Part shown: positions 7,091 through 16,327 of the stretch, in pieces | How the letters are laid out: every line of letters starts with the position of its first letter | How positions within the stretch are numbered: the first letter of the stretch is position 1 | Source of the DNA: Rhodopseudomonas telluris | Lineage (GTDB): Bacteria; Pseudomonadota; Alphaproteobacteria; Rhizobiales; Xanthobacteraceae | Length of the DNA: 64,000 bases | Direction of reading: 5' to 3' | NCBI RefSeq assembly: GCF_042432815.1 | Contig: NZ_JBHLWM010000008.1 | Coordinates: forward strand, 1,054,001-1,118,000 | Program-made: the position numbers and the translations under genes | The notes under the pieces: generated by a model | Databases searched by the model: none | Seen by the model: the letters and a program-made list of their open reading frames with translations, nothing else | What the model was told of the DNA's origin: nothing

Positions 7091-9016
7091 ATGAACCTGA
7101 GAGATCTTTCAAGATCGCGCGTGGTTTCACGTCAACGCACGACTGACGTGGGCGTAGCAGTCGCGCGGCAACTGCTGGTTCGATCCCTGCGCCAGAACCG
7201 TATGCATCACGTACTGGTCGGGTGCGTTTCCGTTGTTGGCTTCGTCCTGCGCAATGCTGCCGATGGCGAGACTTTCGAGGAGGCAGCGCGCAAGCTCTAT
7301 CGCAATCCAGATCGAGCGAAGCGGGTCATCCGGCCGGAGATCCTGAGTTGGAGCAGTGAGGCATCCGTTCGAAAAACTCGCGAAAATGACCTCGGCAAGA
7401 CGTTGGCCGGAAATGATCACGTCATCGGCTTCGCCCACGACGAGGACGCTTTTCCGCTGGCGTTTCGCCTTGCAGCTGATGGGATCTTGTCCCTCCCCAT
7501 CCCTGACTTATCGGCCCTTAAGGCAGCCTCCCGCGCAGCCGGAATTCGTGGCCTAGCCGACGAAGTTCTGGCCACTGCTGTGGGAGAGCCTCTCGCCTTG
7601 GTAAGTATGGTGATCAAGCCAGGTCGAAGCAGGCTGCACATCCAGCGGAGTCTCAGCAGGGTCAAGAAGGACCAACTCGCGAGAAGCTCTCAGAGGCGAT
7701 CATCCGTGGTGACCATGCCGAGCCTGGACGATCTGCACGGACTTGGCGAGGCAGCTGTTTGGGGCCGCGAACTTGCAAAGGACCTCGATGACTATCGGGC
7801 CGGGCGATTGCCATGGGCTGATGTCGATCGCGGCGTCCTGGTCTCTGGTCCAACCGGTACAGGCAAGACGACCTTCGCACAGGCTCTGGCTCGAACCTGC
7901 AGGGTTCCAATCCATATCCACTCGCTCGCCCGTTGGCAGGCGGCTGGGTACTTGAATGACCTGTTGAAGGCCATGAGGAAAGCCTTCCGAGATGCCATTC
8001 TAAATGCACCTAGCATTCTTTTCGTCGACGAGATCGACGCCTTTGGGGATCGAGAGACCCTCGGGGGAAAGAACGAGCAATATACCCGCGAGGTGATCAA
8101 CGCCTTCCTGGAATGTCTCGATGGCGTAGACGGGCGTGAAGGCGTGGTGGTGGTCGGGGCGACCAATCTCCCGGCCAAGATCGACAAGGCCATTCTGCGG
8201 CCGGGGCGTTTGGGAAAGCAGGTCAAAATCCCTCTACCCGACCTCGACGCTCGCATTGGGATTCTGCGCCACCATCTCCGAGGCGACTGCGTCTATGCCG
8301 ATCTGGCCGACATCGCATCTCGCCTGGAGGGCGCTTCCGGAGCTGTGATCGAACAGGTGGTCCGGGACGCGCGGCGGAAGGCTCGTTCTGAACGGCGTCC
8401 GATGGCGTTTGCCGATCTTCTGCACGGCCTTCCGGTTCGGATCATGCAGACCGCAGAGGCCTTCCATGAGGCCTGCATCCATGAGGCTGGCCACGCCATG
8501 GTTGGCTACCTCCTCGCGGAGCTCTCCGGAAGTCGTCTAGTCGAAAGCCACGTCTGCCGGGAGGTGGGTCTGGACGGATCTGGTGGTCGCACCGTCATGA
8601 AACAGATCCCGGGCCGCAACCTCGGGAGAGAGGCATATTTGGCTCAAATCACCATCCTTCTCGCAGGCCTTGCAGCCGAGGAATTCGTACTCGGGCACTA
8701 CGCCGATGGCGGCGGCGGGTCCGAGGATTCAGACCTCCGACAGGCGACGCTCGTCGCGGCGACAATGGAAATCTCGCTAGGTCTTGGTGAAAGCCTCGTT
8801 TATCTTTCGTCCCGGCGACCAAACGATGTGATGGCACGCCTACGGAAAGATTCATTGCTCAACCAAATTGTCGCGAAAACACTGAACGAATGTTTCGAGA
8901 GGGCCAAAAACATCCTTGCCAAACACACGGCTGGGCTCGGCGAAATCATCCGGCTACTGAGCGAACGCCAAAAGATCTCTAAGGCAGACATCGAGACCCA
9001 ACTGCGTTCTATTTGA
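7091..9016 (+). CDS. Soluble AAA+ ATPase / M41 zinc metalloprotease (FtsH-like without membrane anchor)
   Basis: This is a 641-residue protein. Residues 1-210 form an unknown N-terminal domain with no transmembrane helices, unlike FtsH. The AAA+ domain has Walker A GPTGTGKTT (253-261), Walker B ILFVDEID (309-316), a GATNLPAKID sensor segment and a second-region RPGR (370-373). The M41 peptidase domain has the zinc motif HEAGH (464-468), and the likely third ligand is an aspartate in EDSDLRQAT (near 548). It should unfold and degrade proteins with ATP in the cytosol. GGAGA precedes ATG 7091. Gene order suggests it works with the TnsA-like and DUF6634-like proteins, perhaps as a regulated protease that clears a sensor or an invader protein. 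That role is inference. Confidence 0.8.
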   Translation: MNLRDLSRSRVVSRQRTTDVGVAVARQLLVRSLRQNRMHHVLVGCVSVVGFVLRNAADGETFEEAARKLYRNPDRAKRVIRPEILSWSSEASVRKTRENDLGKTLAGNDHVIGFAHDEDAFPLAFRLAADGILSLPIPDLSALKAASRAAGIRGLADEVLATAVGEPLALVSMVIKPGRSRLHIQRSLSRVKKDQLARSSQRRSSVVTMPSLDDLHGLGEAAVWGRELAKDLDDYRAGRLPWADVDRGVLVSGPTGTGKTTFAQALARTCRVPIHIHSLARWQAAGYLNDLLKAMRKAFRDAILNAPSILFVDEIDAFGDRETLGGKNEQYTREVINAFLECLDGVDGREGVVVVGATNLPAKIDKAILRPGRLGKQVKIPLPDLDARIGILRHHLRGDCVYADLADIASRLEGASGAVIEQVVRDARRKARSERRPMAFADLLHGLPVRIMQTAEAFHEACIHEAGHAMVGYLLAELSGSRLVESHVCREVGLDGSGGRTVMKQIPGRNLGREAYLAQITILLAGLAAEEFVLGHYADGGGGSEDSDLRQATLVAATMEISLGLGESLVYLSSRRPNDVMARLRKDSLLNQIVAKTLNECFERAKNILAKHTAGLGEIIRLLSERQKISKADIETQLRSI

Positions 9017-9084
9017 ACTCAACGGTCCTTTCTGCCGTAGATAGAACAAGAACCTCTGCTCGAGCACACTTCGGCCAGACGAAA

Positions 9085-10308
9085 CTATTTGTTCGAGTGT
9101 TTCTTCAGTTCCTGCCGGGCAATTTGGTTGCGGTGGACTTCGTCCGGACCATCGGCCAGACGTAGCAGCCGTGCGGTCGCGTACGCGGCCGTGAGGCCGA
9201 AATCGTTGCTCGTACCGCCGCCGCCGTGCGCCTGGATGGCCCAGTCGATCACCTGGCAGGCCATGTTCGGCACCGCGACCTTGATCATGGCGATTTCAGT
9301 CTTGGCGACCTTGTTACCGACGGTGTCCATCGCATGGGCCGCATTGAGCGTGAGCAGCCGAGCCTGCTCGATCATGATGCGCGATTCCGCGATGCGCTCC
9401 TGAGTCACGGTCTGCTCCGAGACCGGCTTGCCGAATGCGACGCGGCTGGCCGCACGCCGGCACAGCCTTTCCAGCGTTCGCTCAGCGAGCCCGATCAACC
9501 GCATGCAGTGGTGAATCCGCCCCGGCCCCAGGCGGCCCTGCGCGATTTCAAACCCGCGTCCCTCGCCCAGCAGTATGTTCGACACCGGCACCCTTACGTC
9601 ACGAAAAACGACTTCGGATGCGCGGTCGGGAACGCCGTAAAAACCGAACACCGGAATCGGACGAAGCACTTCTACGCCTGGCGTGTCCATCGGCACTAGG
9701 ATCATGGACTGCTGCTGATGCCTGTTCGGATTTTCAGGATCGGTCTTACCCATAAAGATGCAGATCTTGCAGCGCGGATCGGTGGCATTGGTCGTGTACC
9801 ATTTGCGCCCGTTGATGACGTAACTGTCGCCGTCGCGCACGATGCGGCTCTCGATATTAGTGGCGTCGCTGGACGCTACCGCGGGTTCGGTCATCGCGAA
9901 GCACGACCTGATTTCCCCGGCCAGTAGCGGTTTCAGCCAGCGCTCCTGATGTGCGGCGGTCCCGTAGCGCGCCAGCACTTCCATATTTCCAGTGTCTGGA
10001 GCCGAACAATTGAACACTTCGGGCGCGAGATGCGACCGGCCCATCACTTCGCACAGGCTGGCATATTCGAGATTGGTGAGACCCGCTCCGTGCTCGCTGT
10101 CGGGCAGAAATAGATTCCAGAGCCCCTGCTCGCGCGCGAGCGGCTTGAGTTCCTCAACGGTCGGGTAGACCTTCCAGGGGCCGAGCTCTTCCGCCTCTTG
10201 GTAGAAACGCGCCTCGTTCGGATAGATGTGACTGTCCATGAAAGACAACAGGCGGTCTTTGACGGCGGTGACGCGCTCGGACTCGGGGTAAAGCATGGGT
10301 TCTCGCAA
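9085..10308 (-). CDS. Acyl-CoA dehydrogenase family protein (ACAD10/11-like)
   Basis: This 407-residue flavoprotein covers the full acyl-CoA dehydrogenase fold: an N-terminal helical domain, the middle beta-domain (CFAMTEPAVASSDAT and NGRKWYTTNA, the FAD-contact segments), and the C-terminal helical domain with AIQAHGGGGTSNDF. Near the C-terminus LADGPDEVH stands where classical members have the catalytic 'YEGT', so the base would be aspartate, as in ACAD10/11-type enzymes. It would oxidise an acyl-CoA to the 2-enoyl-CoA. It is the last gene of the minus-strand CUT2 importer operon, 34 bases after the ATPase gene. This suggests that the imported compound, or a side chain of it, is degraded through an acyl-CoA. 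ATG 10296 is an alternative start. Confidence 0.85.
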   Translation of the reverse strand: MREPMLYPESERVTAVKDRLLSFMDSHIYPNEARFYQEAEELGPWKVYPTVEELKPLAREQGLWNLFLPDSEHGAGLTNLEYASLCEVMGRSHLAPEVFNCSAPDTGNMEVLARYGTAAHQERWLKPLLAGEIRSCFAMTEPAVASSDATNIESRIVRDGDSYVINGRKWYTTNATDPRCKICIFMGKTDPENPNRHQQQSMILVPMDTPGVEVLRPIPVFGFYGVPDRASEVVFRDVRVPVSNILLGEGRGFEIAQGRLGPGRIHHCMRLIGLAERTLERLCRRAASRVAFGKPVSEQTVTQERIAESRIMIEQARLLTLNAAHAMDTVGNKVAKTEIAMIKVAVPNMACQVIDWAIQAHGGGGTSNDFGLTAAYATARLLRLADGPDEVHRNQIARQELKKHSNK

Positions 10309-10342
10309 GGGGCTTGATGGCTGCGGGCGGGCACGCCTGCGT

Positions 10343-11884
10343 TCAGTGGATCGCGGCGTACATGATCTTTTCTTCCGTCGCCTCGGACGCAGGCATCTCC
10401 TCGACGATCCGTCCGCCGCGGGCCACCAGCACGCGATCGGACAGAGCCAGCACTTCGGGTAGATAGGAGGAAATCACGACGACCGCCTTGCCGCTCTTGG
10501 CGAGATCGCGGATCGACGCATGGATCTGCGGGATGGCGCCCACGTCGACACCGCGGGTCGGCTCGTCGAAGATCACTAAGGACGGCTCCTGCGCCAGCGA
10601 CTTTGCGACCACCACCTTCTGCTGGTTGCCGCCTGAATATTCGATGATCTTCAGACTACGCTTGAGCGCTGAAATCGAGAGCGCCTTCACCCAGCGGTCG
10701 GCGACTTGCTTGCGCTTTTTCAGCGAATAGAACCAGCTGCGGCCCTTGGGCGAGGCGAGATAGCCGAGATAAATGTTGTCGTCCGCCGTCATGGTTTCGA
10801 AGAAGCCGTCGAGTTTGCGGTCTTCGGTAATGTAGACGATGCCGTCGCGGATCGCCTGGCGCGGCACGCGATAGCGGATCGGCTTGTCGTTGAGATAGAC
10901 CAGCCCGCCACGCAGGAAGTTGCGTTTGCGCGCTCCGCAGATGATGTGGGCAATTTCGGTTCTGCCGGAACCGACGAGACCCGCGATGCCGACTACCTCA
11001 CCCTCATAGACCGAGAACGACATGTTCTTGACGACATTGCCCATCGTTACGTTCTCGACGGCTAGCACGCGCTTGCGCTCGGCCGACGTTTCGGCCGGCG
11101 CCGCTGGAAGCGCCGCGTCACCGGCGATTTCGGCGGCCGCGTAGTGGCTGCTGGCCACGTCGCGGCCCACCATCATCCGGACGATTTTCGGGCGATCAAG
11201 TTCGCTCGCGGGCCCGGTATGCACCAGCTTTCCGTCGCGCAGGATCGTGATCCGGTCGGCAATCTTCAGCGCTTCCTCCAGCGCATGCGAGATGAAGATG
11301 ACGCCGACGCCCTTCGCACGCAAACTGTTCAGAAGATGAAAGAGATGCTGGATTTCTTCCGGCGTCAGGCTGGCCGTCGGCTCGTCGAACACGATCACGC
11401 GCGCATTGTGACGAACGGCGCGCGCAATCTCCACCATCTGCCGCTTCGCGGTGCCGAGCGTTTCCACTAGCGCGAGCGGATCGACATTGAAGTTCAGGGC
11501 CTGTTGTGACTGCTGCGCGGCGATGTTGATCTTGCGGTAGACGGTGAACCACTTCTCCATCCCGAGTTCGAGATTCTGGGCCACGGTCATCGACGGGACG
11601 AGGCTCGTTTCCTGGTAGACCATTGCCACGCCCTGCGCCAACGCCTCGCCCGGCGACGAGAACGATACCTTCTCGCCGCCGAGATAGTAGTCGCCGGAGG
11701 TTAGCTTGATGGCCCCCGCAATCGCCTTGCACAAGGTGGATTTGCCGGCGCCGTTCTCGCCCAGCAAGGCATGGATCTCGCCGGGACGGAGCGTGAAGTC
11801 GACCTTGTCGATCGCGTGAACGCCGCTGTAGACCTTGCTTCCTGCGGCGATTTGCAGGACCGGAGCAATCTCGATAGAGCTCAT
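10343..11884 (-). CDS. CUT2-type sugar ABC transporter, double ATP-binding protein
   Basis: This is a 513-residue RbsA/MglA-like protein with two nucleotide-binding domains. Domain 1 has Walker A GENGAGKST (about 42-50) and Walker B VIVFDEPTAS. Domain 2 has the degenerate Walker A GLVGSGRTE typical of this subfamily, the signature YSGGNQQK and Walker B LVIFDEPTRG. The length matches the family (about 500). It powers import through the two permeases encoded upstream in the same operon. A linker with AAEIAGDAALPAAPAETSA joins the domains. The substrate cannot be named from sequence; CUT2 systems take monosaccharides and related compounds. Confidence 0.92.
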   Translation of the reverse strand: MSSIEIAPVLQIAAGSKVYSGVHAIDKVDFTLRPGEIHALLGENGAGKSTLCKAIAGAIKLTSGDYYLGGEKVSFSSPGEALAQGVAMVYQETSLVPSMTVAQNLELGMEKWFTVYRKINIAAQQSQQALNFNVDPLALVETLGTAKRQMVEIARAVRHNARVIVFDEPTASLTPEEIQHLFHLLNSLRAKGVGVIFISHALEEALKIADRITILRDGKLVHTGPASELDRPKIVRMMVGRDVASSHYAAAEIAGDAALPAAPAETSAERKRVLAVENVTMGNVVKNMSFSVYEGEVVGIAGLVGSGRTEIAHIICGARKRNFLRGGLVYLNDKPIRYRVPRQAIRDGIVYITEDRKLDGFFETMTADDNIYLGYLASPKGRSWFYSLKKRKQVADRWVKALSISALKRSLKIIEYSGGNQQKVVVAKSLAQEPSLVIFDEPTRGVDVGAIPQIHASIRDLAKSGKAVVVISSYLPEVLALSDRVLVARGGRIVEEMPASEATEEKIMYAAIH

Positions 11885-11893
11885 GGCGTCCTC

Positions 11894-13009
11894 CTACTCG
11901 GACACGGGGCCGGTGGGCAGTCTGATCAACTTGCCGTGCCCTTTCGACACGGCGAGGACCTGCCCCGCGGGATCCGCCAACGCCGCCGTGATACCGTGCA
12001 CCTCTCCGGACGCACGGCTGTGATAGCTCTCGCGCGCCGCACCGTCCTTTCCGATGCGGGCCACAAGGCCGTAAGACCGCGGCGGCGCCCAGGGTTTCTG
12101 GATGCCGAGCTTTTTGATCCGCCCGATCTGCATCGCCTCGCGATAATCGGCCGTGCCGCCGAGCCGCGGACCAATCCACAGATGCGGCTCGACGGCTTCG
12201 AGCATCCGCATGCGGAACGCGTCCTCGCGCAGCACGAACTCCATCAATTGCGTGCGCAAGCCGAAGAACGCGAGCCAGTAATCGCCCCGCGAGCCGCGCG
12301 AGATCCGGCACGGATAGCCGGCGAAGTTCGTCACCAGGGTGCGCTGAGTTCCTCCGTCGAGAGCCAGCGCGCTCAACCGATGCGCCCAGGCCTCTGTGAC
12401 CAGCAGGCTGCGGCCGTCATGAGACACGACGAGTCCCGCGGGCCAATCGAGGCCGTCGGCCATAATGCGGGCATCTGAAAGTTGTCGATCGCAGACAATG
12501 ATCCGGCCGGATGGTGCGCGCTTCTCGAGCAGATCCCGGTGCCATTCGGCGGCGGGATTGTGCCGCGAACCATCGGCGATATAGATCAGGCCATCGTCTG
12601 CGATCGCCAGCGCAGTCACGGATTGCAGCTGCGCGCCCGCCACGCTCGTCAAGCGCGCGGCTATCTCTCCCTCTGCCGTCAGGGACACGATCCCCATTCC
12701 TGACAAAGCGGCGACGAGTCCTGTCGACCCGAACCACGCCAGAGCGCCGACCTCCACGTCGAACGTTGCGAACGTGCGTCGATCAGCGAAGTCGGGACCG
12801 CGGCACGCCTGAATGGTTCGACCGCTCGACACATAAAGCGTGCCGCTGCTGTCGAGCGCGAGCGCGTCCGGAGCGTCGAATGGCTCGCCGAGAACAAGCG
12901 CGCGGTCGAGGCGCTCGTTCGGTGAGAAGTTTCCATCCAGCACTGGGATCGCGTGAACATCGCGATTCGGATGGAAAATGCGGTCGATGATGTCACGCGC
13001 CAGAGACAT
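11894..13009 (-). CDS. SMP-30 / strictosidine-synthase-like beta-propeller protein
   Basis: This protein of about 371 residues has propeller-type repeats: DALALDSSGTLYV, LAIADDGLIYIADG, GLDWPAGLVVSHDGRSLLVTEAW and a late HGITAALADPAGQVLAVSK. SMP-30/gluconolactonase-like and strictosidine-synthase-like proteins hydrolyse lactones or bind hydrophobic ligands. I cannot tell which applies. An ATG at 13009 is preferred over one at 13066, because the upstream gene ends at 12993 and a 17-base overlap is more normal than a 74-base one. It lies 9 bases before the ATPase gene. It is a paralogue of the domain fused to the permease just upstream. Confidence 0.75.
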   Translation of the reverse strand: MSLARDIIDRIFHPNRDVHAIPVLDGNFSPNERLDRALVLGEPFDAPDALALDSSGTLYVSSGRTIQACRGPDFADRRTFATFDVEVGALAWFGSTGLVAALSGMGIVSLTAEGEIAARLTSVAGAQLQSVTALAIADDGLIYIADGSRHNPAAEWHRDLLEKRAPSGRIIVCDRQLSDARIMADGLDWPAGLVVSHDGRSLLVTEAWAHRLSALALDGGTQRTLVTNFAGYPCRISRGSRGDYWLAFFGLRTQLMEFVLREDAFRMRMLEAVEPHLWIGPRLGGTADYREAMQIGRIKKLGIQKPWAPPRSYGLVARIGKDGAARESYHSRASGEVHGITAALADPAGQVLAVSKGHGKLIRLPTGPVSE

Positions 13010-15182
13010 ACTTCGCCCTCGCTGCAGAAATCCGATGGACGTTGCTCGCTTCGGCGTCAGGATCACTGTTGACGCTCGACGCCCAATAGGACGTCCAGCC
13101 GGTCCAGTTGACGTCGGCGTTCGGCAATTTCACACGACCAATACGGTTGTTCTCGAGACCGCCGATGTAGAGATAGCCTTTGTGTTCGCGCATCGAGGTG
13201 ATCGTCGGATGCGAACGCCCGCCCGGATCCCAGAGTGATTCCAGGACGCGGCCGGTATCGTCGAACTTGATGACGCAGCCGTTGTTAATGCCGGGGCACA
13301 TCCACTCGTCCGGCGGGATCTGCTTCACCATCCGCGTGCGGAAGGCAGGGTCCGCCATCGCCAAATCGTAGACCGGCGACCTTATGCCCACGAGCGCGAG
13401 CCAATAGGTCCCGTCGGAGGCGCGATTCACGTTGTCCGGATAGCCCGGCAGATTGTCGACCAACAGCTCCAGCTGGCCTGCCTTCTCGCCAGCGATCCAG
13501 TAGCGATAGATGCGGCAGAGCCACGTCGAGACCCACAGCACCGAACGACCGTCGTGAGACACGCATACGCCGTTCGGGAAGGCCAGATTTGACAGGACGG
13601 TGTTGGTCTTACCCGTCGCCGGATCGTGGCAAACGATGCGCCCGTTGCCCCGCCCTTCGAAGCCGTCCAGCGCCCAATCCGAAAGGTCGTAGCGCGTGGT
13701 CGCGTCGCTGAAATAGATCTTGCCGTCCGGAGCAACGTCGAGATCGTCGGCGAGCCACAGCCGCGAGTCGTCCTTGAAGCGATACCAGGTCCGATTGGTC
13801 TCGTCGGTGACCTTGAACACGGTGCGGTCGGGTTTCACGCCATAGACGCCCATGCCGGCTACGCAGACCAGAATGTTCTTCTCGCGGTCGAGCGCCATCC
13901 CTAGCGGTCGGCCGCCGATACGAGCGAATTCCTCGCGTACCTCGTAGTCCGGTGCGAGAAACCGGATGATCGAGCCGTTCCGATTCACCGTGTAGAGATG
14001 ATCGTCCTCGTCGAGGATGATGTCTTCCGGCCCCTCGATCTTGTCGAGCGCGATTGCCTCGGCATTCTTCAGCCGATCGTTTTCGGCGAACACGGTGCCG
14101 CTGTCCCGCGCGATCGAGGCCGGCGGCTCGAATTCCACCAACGACGGCGTCACGTAGATCTTCTGCAGCAGCTTGCCCTTGTTCTTCACGAACTTGACGT
14201 TGAAGGCCACGGCCGCGAGCAGGATCGCACCGATGATTGCGGTCGTCAGGCTGCCGTGCGTACCGAGCTGCACCAGGCCGTTGATCAGCAGAAAGATGAT
14301 GGCGGCACCCATCAGCGCCCGGCTGATGGTGCCGCGTCCGCCCGACAGGCTGATGCCGCCGAGCACCGCAGCAGCGAGCGCGTTGACTTCCCAGCCGACG
14401 CCGGTGTCGGTGCCAGCGCTGTTCTGCCGGGCGGCGTAGAGAATGCCCGCCAGCGACGCCATCATGCCGGACAACACGTAGGCCATGAACAGCGACCATT
14501 TCACGTCGATGCCGGCATGGCGTGCCGCTTTGCGGCTGGAGCCGACAGCCATGATGTGAACGCCGGACCGGATCCGCGTGAGATAGAAGTGAGCCACGAC
14601 GCCCACGACGAGCAGGCAGACCATGTTGATCGGAATCCCGAACAGGAAGCCTCCGCCGAGATAATCCCACGCCGCGCTGTCCGAGGACGCGCCGGCCAGT
14701 TCGACAGCGTATTGACCCGTAATCTTGTTGTAAGCCGCGCGCAGGATGATCAGCACCACCATCGTGGTAAGGAACGGTCGCGTCTTCGCATAGGCGATCA
14801 GTCCACCGTTGATCGCGCCGATCAACGCCCCCCACCCCATCACAGCGACGATCGTGAGCGGCAGCGGCCACTCCAGGACCATGAGGAAATACAGCGTCAG
14901 GAAATCCGCCATCGCGAAGACGGCGCCGACCGAGAGATCGAGCCCGCCGGAGAGAATGGAAATGGCCATCGCCATCGCCACGAAGCCCTGCTCCGGAAAA
15001 CTGCGCATCAATTGCTGAAGCTGAGGGATCGACGTGTAGCCGGGGATCATCACGATGAACGCGACGAACACCACCAGCAGCAGCGTGAACGGGACGATCG
15101 GCTCCATCCAGCGCTTTTCCAGGAGCTCACCGAGCAGCAGCTGGGGCGAAAGGCGATACCACAGACGTCGAAGGGACTTCAT
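12993..15182 (-). CDS. ABC permease fused to an SMP-30-like domain
   Basis: This is a 729-residue fusion. Residues about 1-335 form an RbsC-like CUT2 permease with many membrane segments and the family motif ILSGGLDLSVGAVFAMADF, plus AVLGGISLSGGRGT near the cytoplasmic loop. Residues about 350-729 form a beta-propeller of SMP-30/strictosidine-synthase type: AIALDKIEGPEDIILDEDD, GMALDREKNILVCVAG, DDLDVAPDGKIYFSDA, FPNGVCVSHDGRSVLWVS. ATG 15182 (MKSLRRLWYR) is chosen over 15248, because the extra N-terminal residues look unstructured. The join lies in one uninterrupted frame. If the permease topology is standard, the propeller's side of the membrane decides whether it captures substrate outside or processes it inside. 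Confidence 0.85.
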   Translation of the reverse strand: MKSLRRLWYRLSPQLLLGELLEKRWMEPIVPFTLLLVVFVAFIVMIPGYTSIPQLQQLMRSFPEQGFVAMAMAISILSGGLDLSVGAVFAMADFLTLYFLMVLEWPLPLTIVAVMGWGALIGAINGGLIAYAKTRPFLTTMVVLIILRAAYNKITGQYAVELAGASSDSAAWDYLGGGFLFGIPINMVCLLVVGVVAHFYLTRIRSGVHIMAVGSSRKAARHAGIDVKWSLFMAYVLSGMMASLAGILYAARQNSAGTDTGVGWEVNALAAAVLGGISLSGGRGTISRALMGAAIIFLLINGLVQLGTHGSLTTAIIGAILLAAVAFNVKFVKNKGKLLQKIYVTPSLVEFEPPASIARDSGTVFAENDRLKNAEAIALDKIEGPEDIILDEDDHLYTVNRNGSIIRFLAPDYEVREEFARIGGRPLGMALDREKNILVCVAGMGVYGVKPDRTVFKVTDETNRTWYRFKDDSRLWLADDLDVAPDGKIYFSDATTRYDLSDWALDGFEGRGNGRIVCHDPATGKTNTVLSNLAFPNGVCVSHDGRSVLWVSTWLCRIYRYWIAGEKAGQLELLVDNLPGYPDNVNRASDGTYWLALVGIRSPVYDLAMADPAFRTRMVKQIPPDEWMCPGINNGCVIKFDDTGRVLESLWDPGGRSHPTITSMREHKGYLYIGGLENNRIGRVKLPNADVNWTGWTSYWASSVNSDPDAEASNVHRISAARAKYVSGA

Positions 15183-15263
15183 GAGCGACGGACTTTCGGA
15201 CAGCGGATGCCGCTCCACAGCGGAACGGCATCCGTGGCGTCGGGACAAAGCTGAGAGAACCGG

Positions 15264-16283
15264 CTATTCCTTCGGCACGACGAAGCAATACTGACGGTCG
15301 TCCTTGCTGGAGACCCAATAGTTCGTCGTGTAGTAGGCGAGCTGAGTCGTCCCAGCGGGCCGGTTGTCCTGCAGCAGGGTCAGCACCGCGTTGGCGATCG
15401 CTTCTCCTTGCGTATCGGCGCGGTAGGACAGGTTCTTGGTGAACAGGCCTTGCTCCACCATGTCGCAATCCGCGGGCTGACCATCGCTTGCAACGAAGAT
15501 CTTCACCTCGCCCTTCTTGCCGGCATTCTTCACGACCTGAGCCGCCCCCACCGTCTGAGGACCCCAGACGCTGAAGATCCCGCACAGGTCAGGGTTCTGC
15601 TGCAGCACATTGGTGGTGATGTCGGACGCCTTGTTGGCGTCCCAATTAGTCGGCTGTGAGGACACGACCTTGATCGACGGGTCGGTCTTGAACACCTCCA
15701 TCGCCGCCTTGACCATGTCGAGCGAATAGGCCGCGGTCGCTTCGCCTTGAAGGATCGAGATCTTGCCCGATCCCTTGCCGCCGCCACACGCTTTGATCAC
15801 TTCGCCGGCCAGCATGCGGCCGAGCTTCGGCACGTCGGCACCGACATAGGCGTCGGTGAGCTGGTTCGACGCCATGTTAACCTGGATTACCTTGATGCCG
15901 GCGTCCATCGCCCGCTTCAGCTCGCGCGCCAGCAGAGTCGTCGTCGGATTCTGCACGATAAGCACATCCGGCTTCTCGTTGATGAGAGACGATACCGCCT
16001 GCAGTTGCACGTCCGACTTCATGTTCGGATCGCGCGTCACCATCTTGATTCCGTAATCGTCGAAGTGGGCTTTCATCACGCGAGTCCACTCACCCTCGAG
16101 AACGCCCATCCACACCGGCACCCAGGCGACGGTCTTGCCCTTCACCGCTTTCTCGAATTTCTGAAGCAGTTCGGCGCGTGGATCGGCAGCGCTTGCATGG
16201 CTGCTGCCGAACATCATCGCGGCCGCCGCCAACGCGAGCATTCCCGGGCGCAGGCGCCCGTGTTCGCCGTTCTTTCTGATCAT
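15264..16283 (-). CDS. CUT2-type ABC transporter substrate-binding protein
   Basis: This 339-residue periplasmic protein has a signal peptide (basic MIRKNGEHGRLRPG, hydrophobic MLALAAAAMMFG, cleavage near SHASAA). The rest is a periplasmic-binding-protein type 1 fold: VAWVPVWMGVLEGEW, KPDVLIVQNPTTTLL, KVIQVNMASNQLTDAYVG and KVVSSQPTNWDANKA. Such proteins capture sugars or related compounds for RbsC-type permeases. ATG 16283 is preferred to 16328, because the signal peptide then starts properly. It is the second gene of the operon, between the two permease genes. Substrate unknown. Confidence 0.88.
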   Translation of the reverse strand: MIRKNGEHGRLRPGMLALAAAAMMFGSSHASAADPRAELLQKFEKAVKGKTVAWVPVWMGVLEGEWTRVMKAHFDDYGIKMVTRDPNMKSDVQLQAVSSLINEKPDVLIVQNPTTTLLARELKRAMDAGIKVIQVNMASNQLTDAYVGADVPKLGRMLAGEVIKACGGGKGSGKISILQGEATAAYSLDMVKAAMEVFKTDPSIKVVSSQPTNWDANKASDITTNVLQQNPDLCGIFSVWGPQTVGAAQVVKNAGKKGEVKIFVASDGQPADCDMVEQGLFTKNLSYRADTQGEAIANAVLTLLQDNRPAGTTQLAYYTTNYWVSSKDDRQYCFVVPKE

Positions 16284-16327
16284 TGTCGTCCTCCCGGTGC
16301 TGTCATTTTTGTTTGGATCGGGCGGCA

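Noticed and set aside
7091..9016. Housekeeping FtsH
   Set aside because: AAA and M41 motifs agree, but there are no N-terminal membrane segments, the N-terminal domain is different, and the place is an accessory region.
13998..15254. Plus-strand frame of 418 codons
   Set aside because: It is antisense to the permease/SMP-30 fusion and has shadow-type composition.
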